Source of the DNA: Achatina immaculata
Taxonomy: Eukaryota > Mollusca > Gastropoda > Stylommatophora > Achatinidae
Reading direction: 5' to 3'
DNA length: 64,000 nucleotides
Assembly: GCA_009760885.1 (NCBI GenBank)
Contig: CM019714.1
Coordinates: forward strand, 6,148,812-6,212,811
Shown here: piece by piece, positions 33,601-45,600 of the stretch
Numbering within the stretch: the stretch's first letter is position 1
Layout of the letters: each line of letters begins with the position of its first letter
Made by a program: the position numbers and the translations under genes
The notes under the pieces: generated by a model
What the model saw: the letters and a program-made list of their open reading frames with translations, nothing else
Told to the model about the DNA's origin: nothing
Databases searched by the model: none

Positions 33601-36600
33601 ACACCGACGGTCTGCACGCCACAACACATGCCTGCTCTTGTTCTCCAGCAGAAGGTTTGCTAACCTTGCCACACTCTGACGGGCCTTTGGGTCCTTCAAA
33701 GATCTTTGTACTCTTGAAAGTCTGTGCAGACTGTGTACAGTCATTTTCTGATTCTGGTGCACCGAGTGCCTTTATCTTGTACAAATGCAACTTCATTCAT
33801 CACTGCTGGAACAGTGTTGTTGCTCTCTCCTGACAAAAGGTAGAGCCCGCCGTCTATCTCAGGTGTCAAATCCATTCTAGGAATTCAAGAATCCTGCTCT
33901 AGTGTTAAAGTAATTAGCGGCCTCATCTGCCATGACAAACCACCAATCTATGGATGCTGGTACCTGGCTGTTCCAAAGACAGAGCATCTGAAGATGGTTA
34001 GGTGCAGTGCTAGTTACAGTGCTAGGTGTAACGCTAGGTACAGTGCTAGGTGTAATGCTAGGTACAGTGCTAGGTGTAACGCTAGGTACAGTGCTAGGTG
34101 TAATGCTAGGTACAGTGCTAGGTGTAATGCTAGGTACAGTGCTAGTTGTAATGGTAGGTACAGTGCTAGGTGTAATGCTAGGCAGTGCTAGGTGTAATGC
34201 TAGGTACAGTGTTAGGTGTAATGCTAGGTACAGTGCTAGGTGTAATGCTGACCATGTGTCAACAGGTCAACCAAAAATATGGATGCTAGCACCATAATCT
34301 TTACTTTTTACCCTTGTGCACTAAACCTTACTCCCTATCCAGCTCCATGACTGTGTATGAAGATCAGCTCAAAGCTGACAACTAATGGGAGACCACAGCT
34401 AGCCAAGCCTGGGGGTCAGTGAAGAGTTTCATGAACTAATAAGATGTCATCTAAAGTTTAGCTTACCAGCTTCCCAGGCCCAGCATCTATCTTCAGCTTG
34501 TTGTTTCTGACAGCGTGACCCAAATCTCCAATACAACACTGACCATTGTCTTTCACAAGGATATTTTTAGATTTGATGTCCCTGTCAATGGCAAGACGCA
34601 CGTGTTATGAGAAACAGCTTTTATTTTCTTGTATCAACCATAATCTTAATACTGTCATTATGTCACATGCTGTCTCAATACTTGTTGCTTAGAAAGGGGG
34701 CATGAGTAGTTTAGTCAACAGTGACTTTCATATGAAAGACTGTGATCCACCACCAGCGTCCTCTACTCATCTTAGCTGTGTACATAAATGGTAGCCACAG
34801 GCACAGAGGAAAACAGCCTCTAAACATAGGGAACATCTGCCCTGTACAGCATGGGACATCAGCCCTGTACAGCATGGGACATCACACCTGCAGGTTGTGG
34901 AACATCTGCCCTGTACAGCATGGGACATCACACTTGCAGGTTGTGGAACATCTGCTCTGTACAACATGGGACATCACACCTGCAGGTTGTGGAACATCTG
35001 CCCTGTACAGCATGGGACATCACACCTGCAGGTTGTGGAACATCTGCCCCGTACAGCATGGGACATCGCACCTGCAGGTTGTGGAACATCTGCCCTGTAC
35101 AACATGGGACATCACACCTGCAGGTTGTGGAACATCTGCTTTGTACATCATCGGACATCACACCTGCAGTTTGTGGAACATCTGCCCTGTACAGCATGGG
35201 ACATCACACCTGTACAGCATGGGACATTACACCTGCAGGTTGTGGAACATCTGCCCTGTATAGCATGGGACATCACACCTGCAGTTTGTGGAACATCTGC
35301 CCTGTACAACATGGGACATCACACCTGCAGTTTGTGGAACATCTGCCCTGTACAGCATGGGACATCACACCTGTACAGCATGGAACATTACACTTGCAGG
35401 TTGTGGAATATCTGCCCTGTACAGCATGGGACATCACACTTGCAGATTGTGGAACATCTGTCCTGTACAGCATGGGACATCAGCCCTGTACAGCATGGGA
35501 CATCACACTTGCAGATTGTGGAACATCTGCCCTGTACAGCATGGGACATCACACCTGCAGATTGTGGAACATCTGCCCTGTACACCATGGGACATCACAC
35601 CTGCAGATTGTGGAACATCTGCCTGTACAGCATGGGACATCACACCTGCAGGTTGTGGAACATCTGCTTTGTACATCATCGGACATCACACCTGCAGTTT
35701 GTGGAACATCTGCCCTGTACAGCATGGGACATCACACCTGTACAGCATGGGATATTACACCTGCAGGTTGTGGAACATCTGCCCTGTATAGCATGGGACA
35801 TCACACCTGCAGTTTGTGGAACATCTGCCCTGTACAACATGGGACATCACACCTGCAGTTTGTGGAACATCTGCCCTGTACAGCATGGGACATCACACCT
35901 GTACAGCATGGAACATTACACTTGCAGGTTGTGGAATATCTGCCCTGTACAGCATGGGACATCACACTTGCAGATTGTGGAACATCTGTCCTGTACAGCA
36001 TGGGACATCACCCCTGTACAGCATGGGACATCACACTTGCAGATTGTGGAACATCTGCCCTGTACAGCATGGGACATCACACCTGCAGATTGTGGAACAT
36101 CTGCCCTGTACACCATGGGACATCACACCTGCAGATTGTGGAACATCTGTCCTGTACAGCATGGGGCATCACACCTGTACAGCATGGGACATCACACCTG
36201 CAGATTGTGGAACATCTGCCCTGTACAGCATGGGGCATCACACCTGTACAGCATGGGACATCACACCTGCAGGTTGTGGAACATCAGACCTGTACAGCAT
36301 GGGGCATCACACCTGTACAGCATGGGACATCACACCTGCAGGTTGTGGAACATCAGACCTGTACAGCATGGGGCATCACACCTGTACAGCATGGGACATC
36401 ACACCTGCAGGTTGTGGAACATCAGACCTGTACAGCATGGGGCATCACACTTGTACAGCATGAGACATCACACCTGCAGGTTGTGGAACATCAGACATGT
36501 ACAGCATGGGGCATCACACTTGTACAGCATGAGACATCACACCTGCAGGTTGTGGAACATCAGACATGTACAGCATGGGACATAATATATGTAAGGCAAT

Positions 36601-39600
36601 GAAAATCAGACATGTACAGCACGGGACATCACACCTGCAGAGCATGGGAGACCAGACCTGCAGGGGCAGGGGCATAAGACCTGCAGGACAAGGGAGATCA
36701 GACCTGCAGGGCATGATAGATAGACCTGCAGGGCATGGGAGATCAGACCTGCAGGGGTGGGGGCATAAGACCTGCAGGACAAGGGAAATCAGACCTGCAG
36801 GGGCAGATCCTCAGCTTATTTCAGGGCATAGCAGATGATACAAGCACTGATCTTCAGCTTATTTCAGGGCATAGCAGATGATACAAGCAATGATCTTCAG
36901 CTTATTTCAGGGCATAGCAGATGATACAAGCACTGATCTTCAGCTTATTTCAGGGCATAGCAGATGATACAAGCACTAATCTTCAGCACTGCCAGGCCTC
37001 AACAGTTGTAACTCTCAAGCTCAATGTCACAGCAGTCAGTGAACCATAGCTGACTGCACGTATCAGGGTTGGTGAACCATAGCTGACTGCACATATCAGG
37101 TTTGGTAAACCACAGCTGACTGCACGTATCAGGGTTGGTAAACCACAGCTGACTGCACGTATCAGGGTTGATGAACCACAGCTGACTGCACGTATCAGGG
37201 TTGGTGAACCACAGCTGACTGCACATATCAGGGTTGGTGAACCACAGCTGGCTGCACGCATCAGGGTTGGTGAGCCATAGCTGACTGCATGTATCATGTT
37301 TGGTGAACCATAGCTGACTGCATGTATCAGGTTTGGTGAACCATAGCTGATTGCATGCATCAGGGTTGGTGAACCACAGCTGACTATATGCATTAGGGTT
37401 GGTGAACCACAGCTGACTGCGTTTATCAGGGTTGGTGAACCATAGCTGACTGCATGCACTAGGGTTGGTGAACCACAGCTGACTATATGCACTAGGGTTG
37501 GTGAACCACAGCTGACTGCATTTATCAGGGTTGTGAACCATAGCTGACTGCATGCACTAGGGTTGGTGAACCACAGCTGACTATATGCACTTAGGTTGGT
37601 GAACCACAGTTGACTGCGTTTATCAGGGTTGGTGAACCATAGCTGACTGCATGCACTAGGGTTGGTGAACCATAGCTGACTGCATGCACTAGGGTTGGTG
37701 AACCATAACTGACTATATGCACTAGGGTTGGTGAACCATAGTCGACTATATGCACTAGGGTTGGTGAACCATAGCTGACTATATGCACTAGGGTTGGTGA
37801 ACCATAACTGACTGCATGCATCAGGGTTGGTGACCCACAACTGAGTATGACCTAATCTACTTTCCCATGCTAACTCTGAAAACACAAAAGTGATCTGGCT
37901 AAATGAAAAGAGATCACAGTGGGAAGGCACAAAAATACACCATGCTGAAGTCAGATGTGTTGGCTCAAAAGGTGTGTGACTGTGACACAATACAACAAAG
38001 GTGCATGAGAAAGAAGAGGAAAATGAAGAAGAAGACTTAAACAGATCAAGTTACTACTTCATCTTCAAGCCACAGACAAGATCTACATGATCTGTAAGAA
38101 TATCAATTTAGGAATATGAAACAAGGTTATGAGATTGTTATCTGCATCTTTCTAAAAACATGAATATTGAGAGATACAGCAAAATCGTATTATAAGAGAC
38201 ATCAAGGGGATTGACAAACTAGTCTGTTATATCCAAAGTCTACTATATCCAGAATAATATATGAGGGTTATACCAAAAGCTGTGAGCAGAATTTTTTAAA
38301 AATCAGAATTTATAGATTTATTGAGTTCCTCGTTAAAGAGGAAATCCCTGCTGCTGAAATTCCGCAAAGACTTCAGCTTGCTTATGGAGATGTGTGTATG
38401 GGTGCTAGCAGTGTTAGGAGCTGGGTGAAACATTTCAAAGACAAGACGTGTCACAGTATCTGAAATCGCTGTAAATCTTGGAATAGGACACAATGCTGCA
38501 CAGGAAATAATTGAAACCCTAGGCTATAGAAAAGTTTGTGCCCCACTGGATCCCACAGAAGAGAATGTCCAGAAAGCAATGCGTCTGTGCTGTCGGTCAG
38601 CTGGAACAGAATTCTACCGGGGAGGGGTGATGTGTATTTTCAAACTTGCAGAGCGATGGGAAAAATGTGTGCAGAGAAAAGGAGATTATGTTGAAAAGTG
38701 ACAAAAAGGATGCAAGTTAAGGTGATACATGAATGTTTTCTCTATCTATAAATTCTGATTTTAAAAAAAAATTGTGCTCATGACATTCAGTATGGGACCT
38801 GCAGTCCTGGTCCATTCTCAACCTGGCTATGTTATAATCAGGGTCTGTTATAATAGGAGCTTACTGTACAGAATTTATCATCAGAAGTAAGGATATTTTT
38901 TATGGTCAACAGCAAATATGGCCTTTACTTTATGTGTCTTGATCAACAAAACATCTGGGAATGATGACAGCTGCTATAAAGATGACATGTTTATCTGATT
39001 TCTTGACAAAGAAGGCACAAAATATAAAACAGGAGGATTTCTTGATGAATAAGACACGAAATATAAGACAAGGTCTACAATAGTCTGATTTCTTGACAAA
39101 CAAGACACAAAATAAAGTAAGCTTACAACCATATGAGTCCATCACTCACTCACCTCTTTCTCACACACACACACACACACTAACCAGAAGATGTAAAAAG
39201 AAAATGAGCAGCTTACCTGTGAGCTATTGCTGGCTTTTCATGTTTGCCTGTACCTTCCTTGATCTCTGTGTGAAGATGTGCCAGACCTGCAGCAGCAGAG
39301 TGGGCCAGCAACAACATTTCCTCCATATCAATATCGCTGCGCTGGAAATATCACAAGAATTCTGTCATTACTGGTAGACAAAATATTGGCTACCTTATTA
39401 TTACTGGCAGACAAAATACTAGCTACCTTATAAAATACTGGCACACAAAATACTGGCTACCTTATTATTACTGGCAGACAAAATATTGGCTACCTTATTA
39501 TTACTGGCAAACAAAATACTGGCTACCTTATAAAATACTGGCAGACAAAATACTGGCTACATTATTATTACCGGCAGACAAAATACTGGCTACCTTATTA

Positions 39601-42600
39601 TTACTGGCAGACAAAATACTGGCTACCTTATTATTACTGGCAGACAAAATACTGGCTACCTTATAATCAGGGTCTGTTATAATAGGAGCTTACTGTACAG
39701 AATTTATCATAGAGCGCATGCATCATCAGAAGTAAGGATATTTTTTATGGTCAACAGCAAATATGGCCTTTACTTTATGTGTCTTGATCAACAAAACATC
39801 TGGGAATGATGACAGCTGCTATAAAGATGACATGTTTATCTGATTTCTTGACAAAGAAGGCACAAAATATAAAACAGGAGGATTTCTTGATGAATAAGAC
39901 ACGAAATATAAGACAAGGTCTACAATAGTCTGATTTCTTGACAAACAAGACACAAAATAAAGTAAGCTTACAACCATATGAGTCCATCACTCACTCACCT
40001 CTTTCTCACACACACACACACACACTAACCAGAAGATGTAAAAAGAAAAAGAGCAGCTTACCTGTGAGCTATTGCTGGCTTCTCATGTTTGCCTGTACCT
40101 TCCTTGATCTCTGTGTGAAGATGTGCCAGACCTGCAGCAGCAGAGTGGGCCAGCAACAACATTTCCTCCATATCAATATCGCTGCGCTGGAAATATCACA
40201 AGAATTCTGTCATTACTGGCAGACAAAATATTGGCTACCTTATTATTACTGGCAGACAAAATACTGGCTACCTTATAAAATACTGGCAGACAAAATACTG
40301 GCTACCTTATTATTACTGGCAGACAAAATATTGGCTACCTTATTATTACTGGCAGACAAAATACTGGCTACCTTATAAAATACTGGCAGACAAAATACTG
40401 GCTACCTTATTATTACTGGCAGACAAAATACTGGCTACCTTATTATTACTGGCAGACAAAATACTGGCTACCTTATTATTACTGGCAGACAAAATACTGG
40501 CTACCTTATAAAATACTGGCTACATTATTATTACCGGCAGACAAAATACTGCTTACATTATTATTACCGGCAGACAAAATACTGGCTACACTATTATTAC
40601 CGGTAGACAAAATACTAGCTACCTTATCATTACCGGCAGACAAATTACTGGCTATCTTATTACTACCAGCAGACAAAATACTGGCTACCTTATCATTACC
40701 GGCAGACAAAATACTGGCTACATTATTATTACCGGTAGACAAAATACTAGCTACCTTATTACCGGCAGACAAAATACTGGCTACCTTATCATTACCAGCA
40801 GACAAAATACTGGCCATCTTATTATTACCAGAAGACAAAATACTGGCTACTTTATCATTACCGGCAGACAAAATACTGGCTACTTTATCATTACCAGCAA
40901 ACAAAATACTGGCTACTTTATCATTATCAGCAGACAAAATACTGGCTACTTTATCATTACTGGCAGACAAAATACTGGTTACTTTATCATTCTCTCTGAA
41001 CCTTAAGTGCCCAGGGCACATGGGGCTTCCGCAAGGGTTTTCCACAAATGCCTGTCCTTTGCCTTTTTTTCTGCTCTTGCCAAGGTGAGCCCTCTATTGC
41101 TCAACATCCTCTCTGTTGTTCTTCTCCATGTCTCTTTTGGTCTACCCTTACTTCTGTTCCCATGTGGTGTCCATCTTAGTGCTGTTTTTGGTAGTGAGTT
41201 ATCAGTCATTCGGAGCACATGTCCCAACCATCGCCAGCGTCTTTACTTTATCATTACCAGCAGACAAAATACTGGCTACTTTATCATTACTGGCAGACAA
41301 AATACTGGCTACTTTATCATTACCAGCAGACAAAATAATGGCTACTTTATCATTACTGGCAGACAAAATACTGGCTACTTTATCATTACCAGCAGACAAA
41401 ATACTGGCTACTTTATCATTACCAGCAGACAAAATACCAGGTACCTTATCATTACTGGTAGACAAAATACAGGGTATCTTATCATTAGCATCAAATCAAA
41501 ACAGCGCATGAAAGACAACAGAAGTCTGGCATCAAATCAAAACAGCGCATGAAAGACAACAGAAGTCTAGCATCAAATCAAAACAGCGCATGAAAGACAA
41601 CAGAAGTCTAGCATCAAATCAAAACAGCGCATGAAAGACAACAGAAGTCTAGCATCAAATCAAAACAGCGCATGAAAGACAACAGAAGAAACTTAGCTGA
41701 ACAGACTCTGGACATGCCATTACAAAATAAAGAGAAAAGAAAAAAAATCAAACATACCTGTAAATAATCATAAAGTGAACCATTGCGATGGTACTGTAAG
41801 ATCAACCAGTTTTGTGTGCAAGAAAGGATACCAACAGTATCTGAGGCATAGTATCCTAGGATATTTTCATGGTGTAACATCCCTGTGTTGTAAATATCTG
41901 TCTCCTGGTTCCAGCTTATCTCGTCCAATGATGAGAATGTCTTCACAGCAACGTCTTCATCTAACCATTTTCCTTGCCACACTTCTCCGAATCTGCCTTT
42001 GCCTGGGACATTCACAAACAAAGTTCTTTTTTAACTTGTCACAGATGACAAGAAAGTTGTTAAAGCAAGGGCATGCACTTTAATACTGATATACATCATT
42101 ATTTTTTTATCGATTTTAATCATGAAAGGCGTTTAAACCATAATCAGATTTTAACCACCTTTAATCAGGACACACATGTAAACCATCATCTTCTTCTTTA
42201 TATGCATTTTCTGTCTAAATCTGTATTTCTGTCTCTCTGATAAATTTGACTAATTTTTTTGTTTTCGCAGCTCCTGTATGGAGGCACAGAGTTTCATTTC
42301 ACTTCATTTCTCCAATCCAGCAATCATCTGAGCTTGTGCTCTTTGGTTCCAGGTGATGGTAAAGTACCCGCAGGTCTTCTCACATTTACTGAGTTTGTAT
42401 ATCATGTATTTTCAATGTCTGGATGTTCAGGCAGGTATTCCTACTTGTAAATCTACGAGTGCTGGACATTCTAGCAGATGGTGTGTGAGTGTTTCTTGCT
42501 TCTTGGCTGGTTTCATCGAGTCCGCCGGAGCCTCCTAGTATCTTACAGTTGGTGCGGCCTCAGTCTAGAGTGGCCAAGCACATGTACAAAGAGGAAAAGT

Positions 42601-45600
42601 GCCAAAGCTTAAACTTTGTAAACATGTGACCTCAGAGTCTGTGTTGTGTCCTATTCTGTGAAGGAAAATGCTGATTTGTTCACTTCTGTTTAGCGTGTGA
42701 TGGTCATCATGTTGTGCTGTTTGTGGCTTCCAGTAGGTTTTCACCATGTTTTTATTCTGGTTACAGGTGACCAGTATGTCTGCTTGCTCAATCTCAGCAC
42801 CTCTTTTTTGACCAGATGGTCAGCTTTCTCACTGCCCAGCATCTCTTAGTGAGGGGGGGGGGGGTGTCAGCTTTCTCACTGCCCAGCATCTCTTAGTGGG
42901 GGGGGGGGGGGGGTCAGCTTTCTCACTGCCCAGCATCTTAGTGGGGGGGGGGGGGTCAGCTTTCCCACTGCCCAGCATCTCTTAGGGGGGGGGGGGGTCA
43001 GCTTCTCACTGCCCAGCATGTCTTAGTTGGGGGGGGGGGTCAGCTTTCTCACTGCCCAGCATCTCTTAGTTGGGGGAGGGGGTCAGCTTTCTCACTGCCC
43101 AGCATCTCTTAGTGGGGGGGGGGTGTCAGCTTTCTCACTGCCCAGCATGTCATATATCATAGTATGAGATGCTGGGCAGTGATCTACTGTGGGGTAACTG
43201 TTCTGTAAGCTTATTTTTGACAAGGCATCCTTAACGTCTGCTAGTTTGCTGCACTAAAGAGCTTCCACAACCAATTTTTCAATCATGAGAAATACTACAG
43301 GGCATGTATCAATGTTGGAATGATAAGTTTTTCAGTTGCAGCATTAACTGCCCTAACTTCTGCATCACAGTTGCTGCAGTATATCCCAGTGCAAATGGAT
43401 ATCTTGTCAGTGACGTTGTTTGGATGTTCAATATGTGTTCCAACTCCTCCATTCTTTATGGCACTGTATGCAGCTCTGTCTGTGTACACACATATCCAGG
43501 TCACATGGATATTTGTCATCTAGCACATTAAGTGTTGCTGTTGATCTTACAGGACTGCTTTGCATCTCACCATTCTTCACACCTTTCACTTCAGTTTGAA
43601 TAGTTATTTGTGTATTCCATGGTGTATGCTCTGGTACAGATGATAATGGAGCAACTACAGCTGGAAGGTCAGGTATCAGCTTACGCATACGCTTGGCCTG
43701 ATGAATGAAGCTGCTTCTTTTAAGCCATCTTAGTGCCAAGTTATTGAATCTCTCCTTCAGGGGATGGCTTACAGAGCTGAGGAATTTCTCTCCCAAAGTC
43801 ACGACACATTTGTTTCTGGACATTCTTTTAGTCTGAAGACCAACTATTTTCTACATTTCTACTGCTGGTGTGGATCTCACAGCACCAATGATAATCTACA
43901 CTGACTGATTTTGTATCTTGTAAACCATCATCAATTTTTATCAACTTTAATCCTGACACACATGCAAACCATCATCAGTATTTATCAACTTTAATCCTGA
44001 CAAACATCAACTTTAACACTGACATACGTGTAAACCACCATCAGTATTTACTACCCTCCAATTCCCCAGAGAGTCATAACCAGTTAGTTTTGTGTTGACA
44101 AACGGGCATGATAGTGATGAAACTCAATACACATCCACTTAGTGATCTAACTTCAAAACTTCAGATGGTCACCTACAGATATAACTTCAAATATATCCAC
44201 TTAGTGAGATAACTTCAAACATAGCCACTTAGTGAGATAACTTAAACATAGCCTCTCAGGTAACTTCAAAGACAGCCACTTAATTTCAAACATAGCCACT
44301 CAGTGAGGTGACTTCAAACACAGCCACTTAGTGAGGTGACTTCAAACACAGCCACTTAGTGAGGTGACTTCAAACATAGCCACTTAATGAGGTGACTTCA
44401 AACATAGCCACTTAGTGAGGTGACTTCAAACATAGCCACTTAGTGAGGTGACTTCAAACACAGCCACTTAGTGAGGTGACTTCAAACATAGCCACTTAGT
44501 GAGGTGACTTCAAACATAGCCACTTAGTGAGGTGACTTCAAACACAGCCAGTTGGTGAGGTCACTTCAGATATGGCAACTTGGTGAAGTAACTTCATATC
44601 TACTGCTGGTGTGGATCTCACAGCACCAATGATAATCTACACTGACTGATTTTGTATCTTGTAAACCATCATCAATTTTTATCAACTTTAATCCTGACAC
44701 ACATGCAAACCATCATCAGTATTTATCAACTTTAATCCTGACAAACATCAACTTTAACACTGACATACGTGTAAACCACCATCAGTATTTACTACCCTCC
44801 AATTCCCCAGAGAGTCATAACCAGTTAGTTTTGTGTTGACAAACGGGCATGATAGTGATGAAACTCAATACACATCCACTTAGTGATCTAACTTCAAAAC
44901 TTCAGATGGTCACCTACAGATATAACTTCAAATATATCCACTTAGTGAGATAACTTCAAACATAGCCACTTAGTGAGATAACTTAAACATAGCCTCTCAG
45001 GTAACTTCAAAGACAGCCACTTAATTTCAAACATAGCCACTCAGTGAGGTGACTTCAAACACAGCCACTTAGTGAGGTGACTTCAAACACAGCCACTTAG
45101 TGAGGTGACTTCAAACATAGCCACTTAATGAGGTGACTTCAAACATAGCCACTTAGTGAGGTGACTTCAAACATAGCCACTTAGTGAGGTGACTTCAAAC
45201 ACAGCCACTTAGTGAGGTGACTTCAAACATAGCCACTTAGTGAGGTGACTTCAAACATAGCCACTTAGTGAGGTGACTTCAAACACAGCCAGTTGGTGAG
45301 GTCACTTCAGATATGGCAACTTGGTGAAGTAACTTCATATCTACTTAATGATGTAGCTCAAAAGACAACCACTTGGTTCCAAACATAATCACTTACTGAT
45401 GTAACTCCAAATACAGAGAAACTTACTGATTTAACTCCAAACACACTGATTTAACTCCAAACACACAAACTTACTGATGTAACTCCAAACACACACAAAC
45501 TTACTGATGTAACTCCAACACACAGAAACTTACCTATCCTCTCAATCAGGGTGACCTGTTTGCCAACAGTCCTTGGCACCAGTGTGGGCTGACCTGAACC

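Larger units (their letters stand above)
32956..34466 (-). other. Receptor intron 8 with degenerate and 24-bp arrays
   Basis: 33030-33560 is an old, degenerate pyrimidine-rich array, 33560-33990 is unique sequence without recognised function, and 34000-34250 is a 24-bp array. The pyrimidine-rich strand is the plus strand, so it does not supply polypyrimidine tracts to the receptor transcript. Confidence 0.7.
38832..40510. repeat. Tandem segmental duplication carrying receptor exon 7
   Basis: 38832-39660 is repeated at 39661-40510 (829-bp offset at the left, 845 at the exon because copy 2 keeps 16 bp, AGAGCGCATGCATCAT, that copy 1 lacks). Each copy has an (AC)n tract, the 125-bp exon and the start of the 33-bp array. 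Identity is very high. Confidence 0.93.
39358..41480. repeat. ~33-bp minisatellite in three segments
   Basis: The unit contains ATTACTGGCAGACAAAATAC and TGGCTACCTTATT. Segments are 39358-39660 and 40200-40991 (one after each exon 7 copy) and 41243-41480; the last break is a LINE-A insertion. A second subtype with TTTATCATTACCAGCAGA takes over to the right. Confidence 0.93.

Noticed and set aside
33580..33796. Minus-strand frames near 33.6-33.8 kb
   Set aside because: Two overlapping short frames without a domain in a receptor intron.
34851..36602. Plus-strand open frames of 583 and 562 codons
   Set aside because: They follow the 46-bp minisatellite, overlap each other in different frames and encode the same translated repeat; no domain, and they lie in a receptor intron.
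36983..37990. 335-codon minus frame with YGSPTL repeats
   Set aside because: 33-bp array within a dispersed element; no start context or domain.
39161..39180. (AC)n tract as a regulatory Z-DNA element
   Set aside because: Short, present identically in both segmental copies (also near 40010), no independent evidence of function.
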